Of a stretch of 64,000 nucleotides of DNA, positions 18,080 to 27,037 are shown piece by piece. The notes below the pieces were generated by a model that saw nothing but the letters and a program-made list of their open reading frames with translations, had not been told where the DNA came from and ran no database searches. The position numbers were made by a program, and so were the translations under genes. The stretch spans positions 62,001 through 126,000 of the forward strand of contig CALKIV010000026.1 in assembly GCA_937995835.1 (NCBI GenBank), written 5' to 3'. This stretch comes from an uncultured Dysgonomonas sp. GTDB taxonomy: Bacteria; Bacteroidota; Bacteroidia; Bacteroidales; Dysgonomonadaceae. Every line of letters begins with the position of its first letter. The first letter of the stretch is position 1.

Positions 18080-19735
18080 TCATGGAAAAACAACTCCATC
18101 AGTATGCACTGAGCCATCATCATTGTATGTAACAATTTTGACTCCTGCTTTTGCTGCTTTGCTGACCGGACTCTCTTGATTCAGTAGATCCTTGCTTGAG
18201 AAAAATTCCTGATTTAGCATCATTACTCTTTCTTTAGAAGTGTTGTCAGTAAAAGTAAAGTTGCAATTACCTAACATGTCTACATTTTTATTGCTTCGCA
18301 GGTCTAATGAAACAAAAGGCACATTATCCATTACTATATTCTGTATGTTGGGAGCCTTAGTCAGGTCTAGATCAGTTATTTGATTCGTTCCTGCATACAA
18401 AGTCTTCAAACTAGGATTATTTACAGTTATGTTTCTGATTCCACTATTCCAACAGAAAACGGCCTCTAAGGAAGTACACCCATCTAGACTCAAAGTCGAT
18501 ATTCCATTGTCTGTACAATGCAAGGATGTGATCTTTGAAAAATGTTCTAGCCCTGATGTATTATTAATTCCTTTACCTGAAATATTTAGCTCTCCTGTCA
18601 GCTTATTTGCAGCCTCAATATACATTTTGCCTTCATCGTTAAACATATAAGCGTAAGCTGCTTTCAATGCTTTTTGAAAATTGGCATCAGGTATTTCTAC
18701 AACAGGTCCATTCGGATCGGGTAAATCAGGCTTACCAAAATCAACAACAGGTATATTTACAGTTCCATCACTATTGTATGTGCTGACAATCACTCCATCT
18801 AGTCCTGCTGTTCGTACAGCACTAGCTTTTTCTGCCAGATCATTATTCACATAGAATGTATGATTAACATACAAAGTACGCTCTACATTAGGATCGTCTG
18901 CGAATGCAAAATTGAAGTTACCAAAATCAAAATATGTCTGAGTACTAATATTTAAATGTCTTAATGGTACATTGTCGATTAACAGATTAGATAATTTGGG
19001 AGCTTTACTTAAATCTATTGAGGTATAAGGATTGGATCCTCCATATAAAGAAACTAGATTTGGATTATCAATAATCCAGCTGGTTATTTGACTTCCCCAA
19101 CAGAACATTGCTGTAAGATCTTCGCATCCTCGCAAGTCAACTTCACCTAAATTATTATCGGTACACCATAAAGTCACAATTCGAGGGAAGTAGCCAATAC
19201 CTGACAAGCTTTTTATTCCTTTGCTCGAAATATTCAACACTCCATCTATAGCCTCTGCTTTTGCCGCTCTTGCTATTATTACGCTGTCTTGTGCATCAAA
19301 CACAGTAGCGAAAGTTGCTTTCAAGGCATTTCGTAGATTACCATCTTTAATCCATCCTTTTTCCTCATACGATCTCATTATTCCTATCACTAAGTCCAAA
19401 CTTCCAGAACGTTCTAGAATAAGGGCATACCCATTGCTTTTTGCTGTTATGGGATAGTGAAAAGTTAGATGATCAGTACCTATACTTACAATCTCTGTTT
19501 CCACATCGCTCTTGATGTTTGCTGATGAATTTAAAGATCTGAGGAGTAATTTATCTCCAGATTTAAACCCTTTTCCTTTAATTGTAACAGCAGTACCCGG
19601 AGTTTCGAGATTCAACTCTGGAATTTCCAGATCAGTCAACAATATATCGTGATTAAATTCATCCGTTTTATAACATGCTGAAAAAAGAATGATCAGCAGC
19701 ATGATTATCAATGAGAATTTATAACTATTTTTCAT
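18080..19735 (-). CDS. Lipoprotein with IPT-like domain and two leucine-rich-repeat modules, probable surface glycan-binding protein
   Basis: The 551-residue protein has a lipoprotein signal (IILFSAC) followed by an IPT/TIG-like segment (about 35-120, GTAVTIKGKGFKSGDKLLL). Then come two copies of a module of about 200 residues (about 125-330 and 345-551). Each begins with a helix (LRNALKATFATVFD; FQKALKAAYAYMFN), then irregular LRRs: LTAMFCWGSQIT against LEAVFCWNSGIR, VSLYGGSNPYTSIDLSKAP against KTLYAGTNQITDLDLTKAP, LLIDNVPLRHLNI against IVMDNVPFVSLDL. No catalytic motif is visible. It lies between two paralogous GH-A genes (63 and 25 bases away). Regular aromatic residues at matching positions of both modules suggest a ligand-binding ladder. 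Role as a surface glycan-binding protein is inference from context. Confidence 0.75.
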   Translation of the reverse strand: MKNSYKFSLIIMLLIILFSACYKTDEFNHDILLTDLEIPELNLETPGTAVTIKGKGFKSGDKLLLRSLNSSANIKSDVETEIVSIGTDHLTFHYPITAKSNGYALILERSGSLDLVIGIMRSYEEKGWIKDGNLRNALKATFATVFDAQDSVIIARAAKAEAIDGVLNISSKGIKSLSGIGYFPRIVTLWCTDNNLGEVDLRGCEDLTAMFCWGSQITSWIIDNPNLVSLYGGSNPYTSIDLSKAPKLSNLLIDNVPLRHLNISTQTYFDFGNFNFAFADDPNVERTLYVNHTFYVNNDLAEKASAVRTAGLDGVIVSTYNSDGTVNIPVVDFGKPDLPDPNGPVVEIPDANFQKALKAAYAYMFNDEGKMYIEAANKLTGELNISGKGINNTSGLEHFSKITSLHCTDNGISTLSLDGCTSLEAVFCWNSGIRNITVNNPSLKTLYAGTNQITDLDLTKAPNIQNIVMDNVPFVSLDLRSNKNVDMLGNCNFTFTDNTSKERVMMLNQEFFSSKDLLNQESPVSKAAKAGVKIVTYNDDGSVHTDGVVFP

Positions 19736-19760
19736 ATTCGTATTATTTAGGTTTCTTAAA

Positions 19761-21332
19761 TTACTTCTGACGACATACCACCACTGTATGTGGAGTCACA
19801 GTTATATCTAGTTTTCCATCTTTTACACCTAGAGTTGCCTTGTTTTTTATCAAGTCATCTCCTTCCGGCAATGCTTTTTCTTCGTACACATAGATATCAA
19901 AGTCTCCTGTTATCTCTGGGTTTTTAATGGATAACATCTTTCTGATTTCGCTTGAGTTAGCAAAAACATACGTCCATTTGTCTTCTTTACTTTTAAAAGC
20001 AGAGCCAACTGCAAACTCTTCATCTAAATCGATAGGATAGATTTCCGATCCGGGTCTAATATGTTTTGTCAGAAGAGAAAAAGCATAATATTGAGGACGT
20101 ACTTCATAATCTTCTTCTATCTCGTTATACACTGTAGCATCTGAAGAGTAAGCTTCTTTAATATACTTCCACATCCCGAGTTGTTGCATCTCGGTGTAAG
20201 ATCCCTCGCGATTATAGTATTGATCAATCAAACTCCAATAGCTTACTCCTGACGCACCAGCATTAAGACAATTCAGTACAATACGTGTCATTAATACTCC
20301 CCTTTCATAAGAATCAATATCATTTTGACGGGTTGCACCAACAGTTTCATTTGAACCAAACTCTCCAACAAAATGACTCTTACCTGCTGCTCTTGCATAA
20401 GCTACATTTTGACTCTCCCAATTGAAGATGTCTGAGTTAGGAGTATTGTATCCAAAGCGATAGGTGTGCGAATTGAACAAATCAGCTTCTTGCACTAAGG
20501 CTTCTGTACAAGATTTCAAATAGTCAGGACTACCATCTGTGTTGTCTGATAAATTGAAACGAATCTTATCTCTAAGCCCATCTGCTCTGAATTTGGCATC
20601 TAGTACTTTCACCATTGGGGCATATTGATCTTCCCATAGTGGATCTCCTTGCCACATTGTACGCCCATATTCAGCGACATGTGTATCAGGTTCATTAAAA
20701 GGTGTAATTGCTTTGATGCATGAATAGCTCTTGTTCTCTACTAGATATTTAACAAGTGTTGAAAAATTTTCGGCAAACTCTTCATATTTATCTGTTCCAC
20801 AAACCCAATTCGGGTTGGGACGATTGTCACACAAAAAATGTTTCTGATGATAGTAATCGCCTGAAATCAAAGTCATGTTGATTGGACAGCCCCATAGCAC
20901 TAGCGTCACTTCAATGTTATTGGCTTCTGCTAAATCTAGAACTTTATACAAAGACTTCATTTCTTCTGAGTCGAAAGTAAATTTACTTAGATCTGCATAA
21001 TTTGGATCATCGTTATCATTTACTGGTTCCCACCAATGTGGCTGCACCATTACTCGAAACTGATGTACTTCCATTGCCTCTACACGCCTTACAAGGATGT
21101 CCCAGTCTTCTGCTTTTGAGCCATCATTGCGAGTAATGTTTTGGGAGAAGAAGTGAGGGTCTAATTCAACACCGATCCCATCTAGCTTGATCCCAGTACT
21201 AGCACCTATACCAACCTCTGCATAAGTTTGAGGCTTACTAATATTTTTGTCTTTGTCATAGTCATCCTTAGTACATGAAACCATGAGAAAGATTACACTA
21301 AGTGTTATTATGTGATAAATGAATGTTTTCAT
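19761..21332 (-). CDS. Clan GH-A glycoside hydrolase lipoprotein, family unassigned (paralogue 2)
   Basis: The 523-residue protein has a lipoprotein signal with Cys20 followed by TKDDYDKD, an acidic stretch that fits surface export in Bacteroidota. The TIM barrel carries acid/base Glu214 in ITPFNEPDTH and nucleophile Glu324 in HFVGEFGSNE, and ends in a beta-sandwich (VRPQYYAFSLLTKHIRPGSE to HTVVVCRQK). It shares long blocks with the 16502 gene (ELDPHFFSQN, KSLYKVLDLA, NLSDNTD, GVSYWSLIDQYYN). It has an extra loop around 220-235 (EYGRTMWQGDPLWEDQ) that lies near the acid/base and could change the subsite. Retaining mechanism is expected for the clan; substrate is unknown. Confidence 0.8.
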   Translation of the reverse strand: MKTFIYHIITLSVIFLMVSCTKDDYDKDKNISKPQTYAEVGIGASTGIKLDGIGVELDPHFFSQNITRNDGSKAEDWDILVRRVEAMEVHQFRVMVQPHWWEPVNDNDDPNYADLSKFTFDSEEMKSLYKVLDLAEANNIEVTLVLWGCPINMTLISGDYYHQKHFLCDNRPNPNWVCGTDKYEEFAENFSTLVKYLVENKSYSCIKAITPFNEPDTHVAEYGRTMWQGDPLWEDQYAPMVKVLDAKFRADGLRDKIRFNLSDNTDGSPDYLKSCTEALVQEADLFNSHTYRFGYNTPNSDIFNWESQNVAYARAAGKSHFVGEFGSNETVGATRQNDIDSYERGVLMTRIVLNCLNAGASGVSYWSLIDQYYNREGSYTEMQQLGMWKYIKEAYSSDATVYNEIEEDYEVRPQYYAFSLLTKHIRPGSEIYPIDLDEEFAVGSAFKSKEDKWTYVFANSSEIRKMLSIKNPEITGDFDIYVYEEKALPEGDDLIKNKATLGVKDGKLDITVTPHTVVVCRQK

Positions 21333-21347
21333 TGAAATATATTTTTT

Positions 21348-21923
21348 TTAATTATGTCCTAACTTCTGCTCTATAGCTTGAATAAGGATATGTATTATCT
21401 TTATATGTATTTCTTGAATACGATCAGAGAACTCTGTAGTTGGACTAGCTAATACAATATCGGACAATTCTGAAAGCTTATTAACCCCTACTTTGGTCAA
21501 GGATATTATACTCATGTTTAAAGATCTAGCCACTTCGGCAGCCCTAACTACATTTTCAGAGTTACCACTAGTACTAATTGCCAACAGCACATCTCCCGCC
21601 TGTCCTACTCCTTCTATATAGCGAGAGAAAATATCATCAAACGAGAAGTCATTGCCAACACAGGTTATATACGCAGAATCATTAATTGCGATGGCTGGAT
21701 AGGGCTTCCTATTCTTTCTATACCGGCCGGTTAACTCTTCAGCAAAATGCGTAGCATCACACAATGAGCCTCCATTGCCACAACTAATGACTTTGCCCCC
21801 TTTTTCGAAAGCAGTAGCTATCATCATTGCTGCATTATCAATCAACGCTACAGCATCAGCAGTGACAAATTCATCCAGAACCTTTTGAGCATCATTCAAA
21901 CTCTTATATATCAGTTCTTCCAT
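21348..21923 (-). CDS. GmhA-like SIS-domain sugar-phosphate isomerase
   Basis: The 191-residue protein is one SIS domain and follows the sedoheptulose-7-phosphate isomerase (GmhA) pattern closely. It has CGNGGSLCDATHFAEELTGRY at about 48-68, PAIAINDSAYITCVGNDFSF, the phosphate-binding LLAISTSGNSENV, and a C-terminal helix IQEIHIKIIHILIQAIE. Classic GmhA makes heptose for lipopolysaccharide. Here the gene overlaps the ROK kinase by 20 bases inside a glycan-degradation operon, so a catabolic aldose-ketose isomerisation of the kinase product is more likely. Its true substrate is not known from the sequence. Confidence 0.85.
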   Translation of the reverse strand: MEELIYKSLNDAQKVLDEFVTADAVALIDNAAMMIATAFEKGGKVISCGNGGSLCDATHFAEELTGRYRKNRKPYPAIAINDSAYITCVGNDFSFDDIFSRYIEGVGQAGDVLLAISTSGNSENVVRAAEVARSLNMSIISLTKVGVNKLSELSDIVLASPTTEFSDRIQEIHIKIIHILIQAIEQKLGHN

Positions 21924-22899
21924 AATCTTCTTTTATTAATAAATTAGCTGCAACCGAAAGAGCTGCATAATCTCCGATCTGTTCTCCCAGCTCAGCACTC
22001 ATTATTCGACACACTTTTAAGGAATTAGGAAGTGCTTCCTTCTTTATCACCTCAAGCATTCTGTCATCCATTAAATTATTGCATCTTGTGTAAATACCAC
22101 CAATTACTATAACTTCCGGATTGAGGATATCAATCACAATAGACAGTCCATTGCCTAACTCTTTGGCTGATATATCAAATATCTGTAAGGCTAATTTATC
22201 ACCTGAGTCAGCGGCCTTGGCTACTGTTTGTGCTGTTAGAGAATCCACTTCTTCAGGCTTACACCAATCGACACCAATGCCTTTTTGCATTTTCTCGAGT
22301 ACAAGCATTTTTGCGATCTGAGCAATACCTCCTCCACTGCAAAAGCCTTCGAACGAACCGGCCTTTCCATATCCAACCGGCCCATAGTCAGAAAGACGAA
22401 TATGCCCTAATTCTCCAGCATTGTCATTTGTTCCTGTATACAGTTTTCCATCCAAAACAAGCCCTGCTCCCAAACCTGTACCAAAAGTCATAAAGACCAT
22501 ATTTTTAGTACCACGCCCTGCTCCATATTTCCATTCGGCAAGAGCACAAGCATTAGCGTCATTCTGAAGACCTACTTTGATTCCAAATCGCGATTCTATA
22601 ATCTCTACAATAGGAATATTGTCCCATCCTGGCAGATTAGGAGGAGACATTATTAATCCCTTATTGCTATCTAAAGGGCCCCCACAACTAATTCCCATTG
22701 CTGATACATTATCTTTTGTCAGATCATGTTTGATCATCATATTCTTGAGAGATAGTAGAATATTCTCAATGGTTTCATCTACGCTGGTTGTCAAAAAACG
22801 ATCTTTGTCTATTATCTGTAAAAGCTCTCCCTCTTTATGACCATAATTTATTGCACATTTAGTGCCCCCTATATCTATACCTAAAATATTTTCTTTCAT
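21904..22899 (-). CDS. ROK-family sugar kinase
   Basis: I chose the ATG at 22899, 10 bases after the GH2 stop codon; an ATG at 22920 overlaps that stop. Length 331. It has the ATP-binding DIGGTKCAINYG at the N-terminus, GISCGGPLDSNKG, the catalytic region GLQNDANACALAEW, the second phosphate loop FGTGLGAGLVLDG, and GELGHIRLSDYGP. ROK kinases phosphorylate hexoses or N-acetylhexosamines. The usual zinc-binding CxCGxxGC motif after GH is absent and is replaced by VGYGKAGSFEGFCSGG. Overlap with the SIS gene points to a coupled kinase and isomerase pair. Confidence 0.88.
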   Translation of the reverse strand: MKENILGIDIGGTKCAINYGHKEGELLQIIDKDRFLTTSVDETIENILLSLKNMMIKHDLTKDNVSAMGISCGGPLDSNKGLIMSPPNLPGWDNIPIVEIIESRFGIKVGLQNDANACALAEWKYGAGRGTKNMVFMTFGTGLGAGLVLDGKLYTGTNDNAGELGHIRLSDYGPVGYGKAGSFEGFCSGGGIAQIAKMLVLEKMQKGIGVDWCKPEEVDSLTAQTVAKAADSGDKLALQIFDISAKELGNGLSIVIDILNPEVIVIGGIYTRCNNLMDDRMLEVIKKEALPNSLKVCRIMSAELGEQIGDYAALSVAANLLIKEDYGRTDI

Positions 22900-22909
22900 C
22901 TTTGATCTT

Positions 22910-25306
22910 TTAAATTCCATATATATTCGTTTTCCTCAACAGTTTTTTATATTCATCAAGCTTAAAAGGAGGAGCTCCGTATAGATAGTGATTAGAAAAA
23001 TTCTTACCATCCACCTTATATTTGATGAGTAATATTCCCTGTCCTTGCATTTGGGGTATAGAGGATATAAGCAAATTTCCATGAGGTTCAACAGAGAAAT
23101 CTCCACTGTAAATAGATTTATTAGTAGCTAAATCGACTACCTCTACCGAACCTTTGGATGGCAAACGTGTATCATTTATTACCTTCAGAGGATGTTTACC
23201 GTCTTTTGCGTCATTCATCAACACACAAACATTTTCCTGCACGTTTTTTATAAAATAATAAGCTAGTTTCTTAGAGTTATAATAATCCGTTACTGCATCA
23301 GAAAGGATAGGCCATCCATCACGAATATTCCACCAAATAATGCCTGAACGCTGTGGCTTATCACCTCGCCACATTTCTATAAAATATTTCATAGCTTCTG
23401 CTTGAACAACTTGTGAAGCTGTTATAAAATCGTTTATATCTTTGGGAATTGAACCAAATAATAGTTTCACTTGATTTGTCATCAAATCATTACGTCCTCC
23501 TTGCTTAGGTGTATGTGGAAAAATTCTTACAGCTTTGGTCATCCACTCATCGTTCCACATGCCCACTTCACCATTAAGCCATGGGCTTACTGAATTTTTA
23601 GTAAACATTTTTTCTAAGCTTTCAAGATTGGGACAACCATGATAACCTATTTCACTCACAAAACGTGCTTTTGCCTGTGTATAAAAATCATCTTTATAGT
23701 AACCTCTAGGCCCCCACAAATGATTTTCTGGCAAAAGATCGTCACCACCTCCTTGCTCATATACAGCTTGACTATAATACGGAGAACTTGGCAAAAACAC
23801 TCTTGTTGGATCCATTTCATAGATTACTTGTGGCAACACTTTACGACTGATAACATCTGCATTTGGATTTATCTTGAAATTGATAAGCGTCCAACGTAGA
23901 GCCATGTCATTTTCGTTGTTACCAGACCATAAGGCTATTGATGGGTGGTTACGTAGTTTAGTTACTACAGCAATTGCCTCTTCTTCAATCGCTTTCGCAA
24001 AATCATCTCTTTGAGGATAAAATGTACACCCCATAGCAAAATCTTGCCATACAAGGATACCGTTCTCATCACACAAGTCGAAAAATGCATGATCTTCATA
24101 TACATTTCCCCCCCAGCATCTTATCATATTGCAATTGGTATCTATCACTAAATCCATTGCAGCTTTGAGCTGCGATGCATCACGACTATGTAATGCATCA
24201 AGGGGAACCCAATTTGTTCCTTTTATGAATATGTCTTCTCCATTCACCACAAAGCAAAAGCGACCATAATCATTCTCTACGTCATTAATATCAGTCATAT
24301 CTAGATCAACGGTTCTGACCCCAAGTTTGCAAACATCACTAGACAAGACCCTCCCCTCTTTAGATACTAATTCCACCTCGGCATCATAGAGCGCTGGATC
24401 ACCATAACCTCTAGGCCACCAAAAGTCTACATCTTTGAGTTCTATGATATGACGAAATGCATAAGAGGTAACCAATACTTCATCTTTGTAAACGACTTTT
24501 CCTTTTCTGCGAAGAGTAATTTTAGTTTTAGCATTATCTAATTCTGAAAACGGAAGAGCTAATTGCACATCTACAAACACCTGAGCTGTTTTGTTTTCCA
24601 GATCAATATGCGACGTCATCCACTGTGTGTGTTTCACATGTGCATTGTTTATTACTTTTAGTTTTACATCACGCCACAGACCTGCACTTACTAGACGAGG
24701 CATTATATCCCATCCATAACTATGTGGAGCCTTACGAATATAGGTCGACTCGGTGGCAGCAAAATTACCAACACTAAAAGTTCCGACCATATAAGACTGT
24801 GCTTCAATAACTGCTGAACGAAGAATGACCTGTAGAGTGTTTTCTTCATTTTTTAACAAAAAATCTGAAACATCAAAAACATGTTCTATAAACATATTAT
24901 TAGCTGACCCTATATGCTTACCATTGAGCCAAATCTCAGCTAAACAATCAATGCCACCGAAGAATAGTTGTATTTGCTCATCATCTTTTATCGTTGGAGA
25001 TGCAAACCTTTTGGTATACGCCCACTGATAACCTTCATATTTGCGTAAAGAGTAAACATTGCTTCCAATCATAGGATCAGTAATTAATCCTGCTTTTAGC
25101 ATGTCTATTTCCACATTTCCAGGTACAGTTGCACTAATATGCTCTGTCTCCATCGCTGACAGTTCTTTGGGACTTGTTACAGCTTGTTTTGGTTGAGGAA
25201 AGAAATGCAAATCCCAATCTCCATTCAATGAAATATCTTTAGCAGACACTATCATAGGAAGTAATCCGCAGAGAAGTGAGAGTAAATATATTTTGAAGTT
25301 TTTCAT
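22910..25306 (-). CDS. GH2 beta-mannosidase-like enzyme
   Basis: Started at the ATG at 25306 (signal peptide MKNFKIYLLSLLCGLLPMIV, cut after VSA) rather than an upstream TTG; length 798. Domain order is that of GH2 beta-mannosidases: a jelly-roll sugar-binding domain (DISLNGDWDLHF, GGIDCLAEIWLNGKHIG), an Ig-like domain, then the TIM barrel. The barrel has NMIRCWGGNVYED, acid/base Glu465 in WSGNNENDMAL, and nucleophile Glu552 in VSEIGYHGCP. RCWGGxxYE with NNEN is the beta-mannosidase signature within GH2. It should release terminal beta-mannose, or a close relative, from oligosaccharides in the periplasm. It follows SusD by 31 bases. Confidence 0.88.
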   Translation of the reverse strand: MKNFKIYLLSLLCGLLPMIVSAKDISLNGDWDLHFFPQPKQAVTSPKELSAMETEHISATVPGNVEIDMLKAGLITDPMIGSNVYSLRKYEGYQWAYTKRFASPTIKDDEQIQLFFGGIDCLAEIWLNGKHIGSANNMFIEHVFDVSDFLLKNEENTLQVILRSAVIEAQSYMVGTFSVGNFAATESTYIRKAPHSYGWDIMPRLVSAGLWRDVKLKVINNAHVKHTQWMTSHIDLENKTAQVFVDVQLALPFSELDNAKTKITLRRKGKVVYKDEVLVTSYAFRHIIELKDVDFWWPRGYGDPALYDAEVELVSKEGRVLSSDVCKLGVRTVDLDMTDINDVENDYGRFCFVVNGEDIFIKGTNWVPLDALHSRDASQLKAAMDLVIDTNCNMIRCWGGNVYEDHAFFDLCDENGILVWQDFAMGCTFYPQRDDFAKAIEEEAIAVVTKLRNHPSIALWSGNNENDMALRWTLINFKINPNADVISRKVLPQVIYEMDPTRVFLPSSPYYSQAVYEQGGGDDLLPENHLWGPRGYYKDDFYTQAKARFVSEIGYHGCPNLESLEKMFTKNSVSPWLNGEVGMWNDEWMTKAVRIFPHTPKQGGRNDLMTNQVKLLFGSIPKDINDFITASQVVQAEAMKYFIEMWRGDKPQRSGIIWWNIRDGWPILSDAVTDYYNSKKLAYYFIKNVQENVCVLMNDAKDGKHPLKVINDTRLPSKGSVEVVDLATNKSIYSGDFSVEPHGNLLISSIPQMQGQGILLIKYKVDGKNFSNHYLYGAPPFKLDEYKKLLRKTNIYGI

Positions 25307-25337
25307 CTTTATCAATATTTTTATTTATTAATTACTC

Positions 25338-27014
25338 TTACTCTCCAGGTTGTAACATAGCCCCAGTTCCCCAGCCCGGAGTCTGCTTCAGAATACCTTG
25401 TGACAAGGCTACTTCTGATTCTGGAATAGGAATAAACCCTCCTGTTTCTTTACGATATTTCACTTTATAGATACCCGGAGATGTATTATTAGTTACATCT
25501 ATTCCGTTCATTTTACTCACTGCCTTTTCTGCATCGTGCCATCTTAGAAGGTCAAGCCATCTTACACCCTCGAAAGCTAGTTCATAACGTCTTTCCTTTT
25601 TTACATTTTCTAAGGAAGGGGTTACAGAAGACAATCCTACACGTCCTCTCACTCTATCCATATACTCTTGCGCTTTAGCACTACCCAATTCGGCACCCAT
25701 CAATAACACATCGGCGAATCTGATCAGAACTAAATCTTGTGTATTAGCAAATTGTGGATCGTTTGGCATTCCCCACAACACACTGCTATAGGCTACAATA
25801 TTGCCCTTCTCATCCAAGACATTCACAGGCATATACTTCTTTTGCCAATAGCCCGTTTCGTGCCATTGCATCAGACCTCCCCATTTGTACTTTTTTGTTA
25901 CGCTTTCTCCCTCTTTTGCATTTCTGACATCGAGAATAGAGCCATCTTTTCTTATATCATCATTTGGCCACTCTTCATACAACTGAGGATTTACAGGTCC
26001 TAAGCCCCATCCAAAACCGAATGGCAGTAGAGCATTATCTCGCAAACCGAAGTTTAGCAATATGGAGTTACGTCTATCATAATTATTATTTTGAGAGGCT
26101 GTGGAAACTTTTATTGCAAAAATTGTCTCATTATTGTCTCCATATTCATTAATCCAGTCTAAGTTATTATCCTTAGCATACTTATAGTCTGAATCTTTTC
26201 CATCTATTTTGATAGAATATGGCCACAGATTTCGAAAATCTTTGAGCAAATCATGACCACTGATCGCTGAGTCTGCACATTCGTCTATCCATGCAATGAC
26301 CTCATCTTTGGTTATATCCCCCATCTTGGTATCGTTATAGTAGCCTGTATAGAATAAAAAGATACGAGCCATTAATGCCTCTGCAGCCCAACGAGTAGCT
26401 AAACCATTTTCTTCCTTGGGAATATTACGAAATGAAATGGGCTCAAGTAATTCTATTGCCTTTTTTAGGTCTGCTCCCATCTGCGCATACAGTTCTGAAG
26501 CTTCAGCACGAGGCTTATTTTCTGGTTTGGGTGCAGTGATCAGTGGGATAGGGCCAAATAAAGAGCTTAAGGTAAAATTGGCATATGCGCGCAGGAACAG
26601 AATTTGGCCTTCTATTTTGTCTCTATTCTCAACACTTTTCCAACTGACATTATCTAATGAACTAAGCAACAAGTTTGCACGATAGATTGCTCTCCAGCGA
26701 GTGGCCCATAGTTGATAATACATATCCTGTCCGATGAGTTTATACAAAGCCATCGCATGTGCATGGGTGTCGTTTTGTCCGCCACCACCTAATCTATCAT
26801 CAGACATGAGCTCAAGCAATATAAATGGGTGTTGCCACTCGTCATTGCCAGTTCTTGAACCAAAAGCATTGTAAACCCCCATCAGAGCTTCATAAGCCTC
26901 CTCTTCTGTAGCTGGATAATTTGTTGACATTTTTTGCGTCATCGGATCTGAATCTAGAATATCACATCCGGAAAGGATGATTGACAAGGCAAAAAACATT
27001 AATATTTTTTTCAT
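25338..27014 (-). CDS. SusD/RagB-family surface glycan-binding lipoprotein
   Basis: The ATG at 27014 gives a compact lipoprotein signal (MKKILMFFALSIILSGC) and length 558; another ATG at 27041 overlaps the SusC stop codon as ATGA. Family segments include GQILFLRAYANFTLSSLFGPIPLIT, EALMARIFLFYTGYYN, LVLIRFADVLLMGAELG and ERRYELAFEGVRWLDLLRWHD near the C-terminus. It pairs with the SusC at 27038 and would present the glycan targeted by the GH78, GH2, GH36 and GH-A enzymes of this operon. Confidence 0.95.
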   Translation of the reverse strand: MKKILMFFALSIILSGCDILDSDPMTQKMSTNYPATEEEAYEALMGVYNAFGSRTGNDEWQHPFILLELMSDDRLGGGGQNDTHAHAMALYKLIGQDMYYQLWATRWRAIYRANLLLSSLDNVSWKSVENRDKIEGQILFLRAYANFTLSSLFGPIPLITAPKPENKPRAEASELYAQMGADLKKAIELLEPISFRNIPKEENGLATRWAAEALMARIFLFYTGYYNDTKMGDITKDEVIAWIDECADSAISGHDLLKDFRNLWPYSIKIDGKDSDYKYAKDNNLDWINEYGDNNETIFAIKVSTASQNNNYDRRNSILLNFGLRDNALLPFGFGWGLGPVNPQLYEEWPNDDIRKDGSILDVRNAKEGESVTKKYKWGGLMQWHETGYWQKKYMPVNVLDEKGNIVAYSSVLWGMPNDPQFANTQDLVLIRFADVLLMGAELGSAKAQEYMDRVRGRVGLSSVTPSLENVKKERRYELAFEGVRWLDLLRWHDAEKAVSKMNGIDVTNNTSPGIYKVKYRKETGGFIPIPESEVALSQGILKQTPGWGTGAMLQPGE

Positions 27015-27037
27015 AGTTATTCTTTTTAATGATGTTG

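Noticed and set aside
16502..21332. Assigning the GH-A pair to GH30 or GH39
   Set aside because: The barrel plus C-terminal sandwich is similar in outline, but the motifs around the catalytic Glu residues do not match either family well enough.
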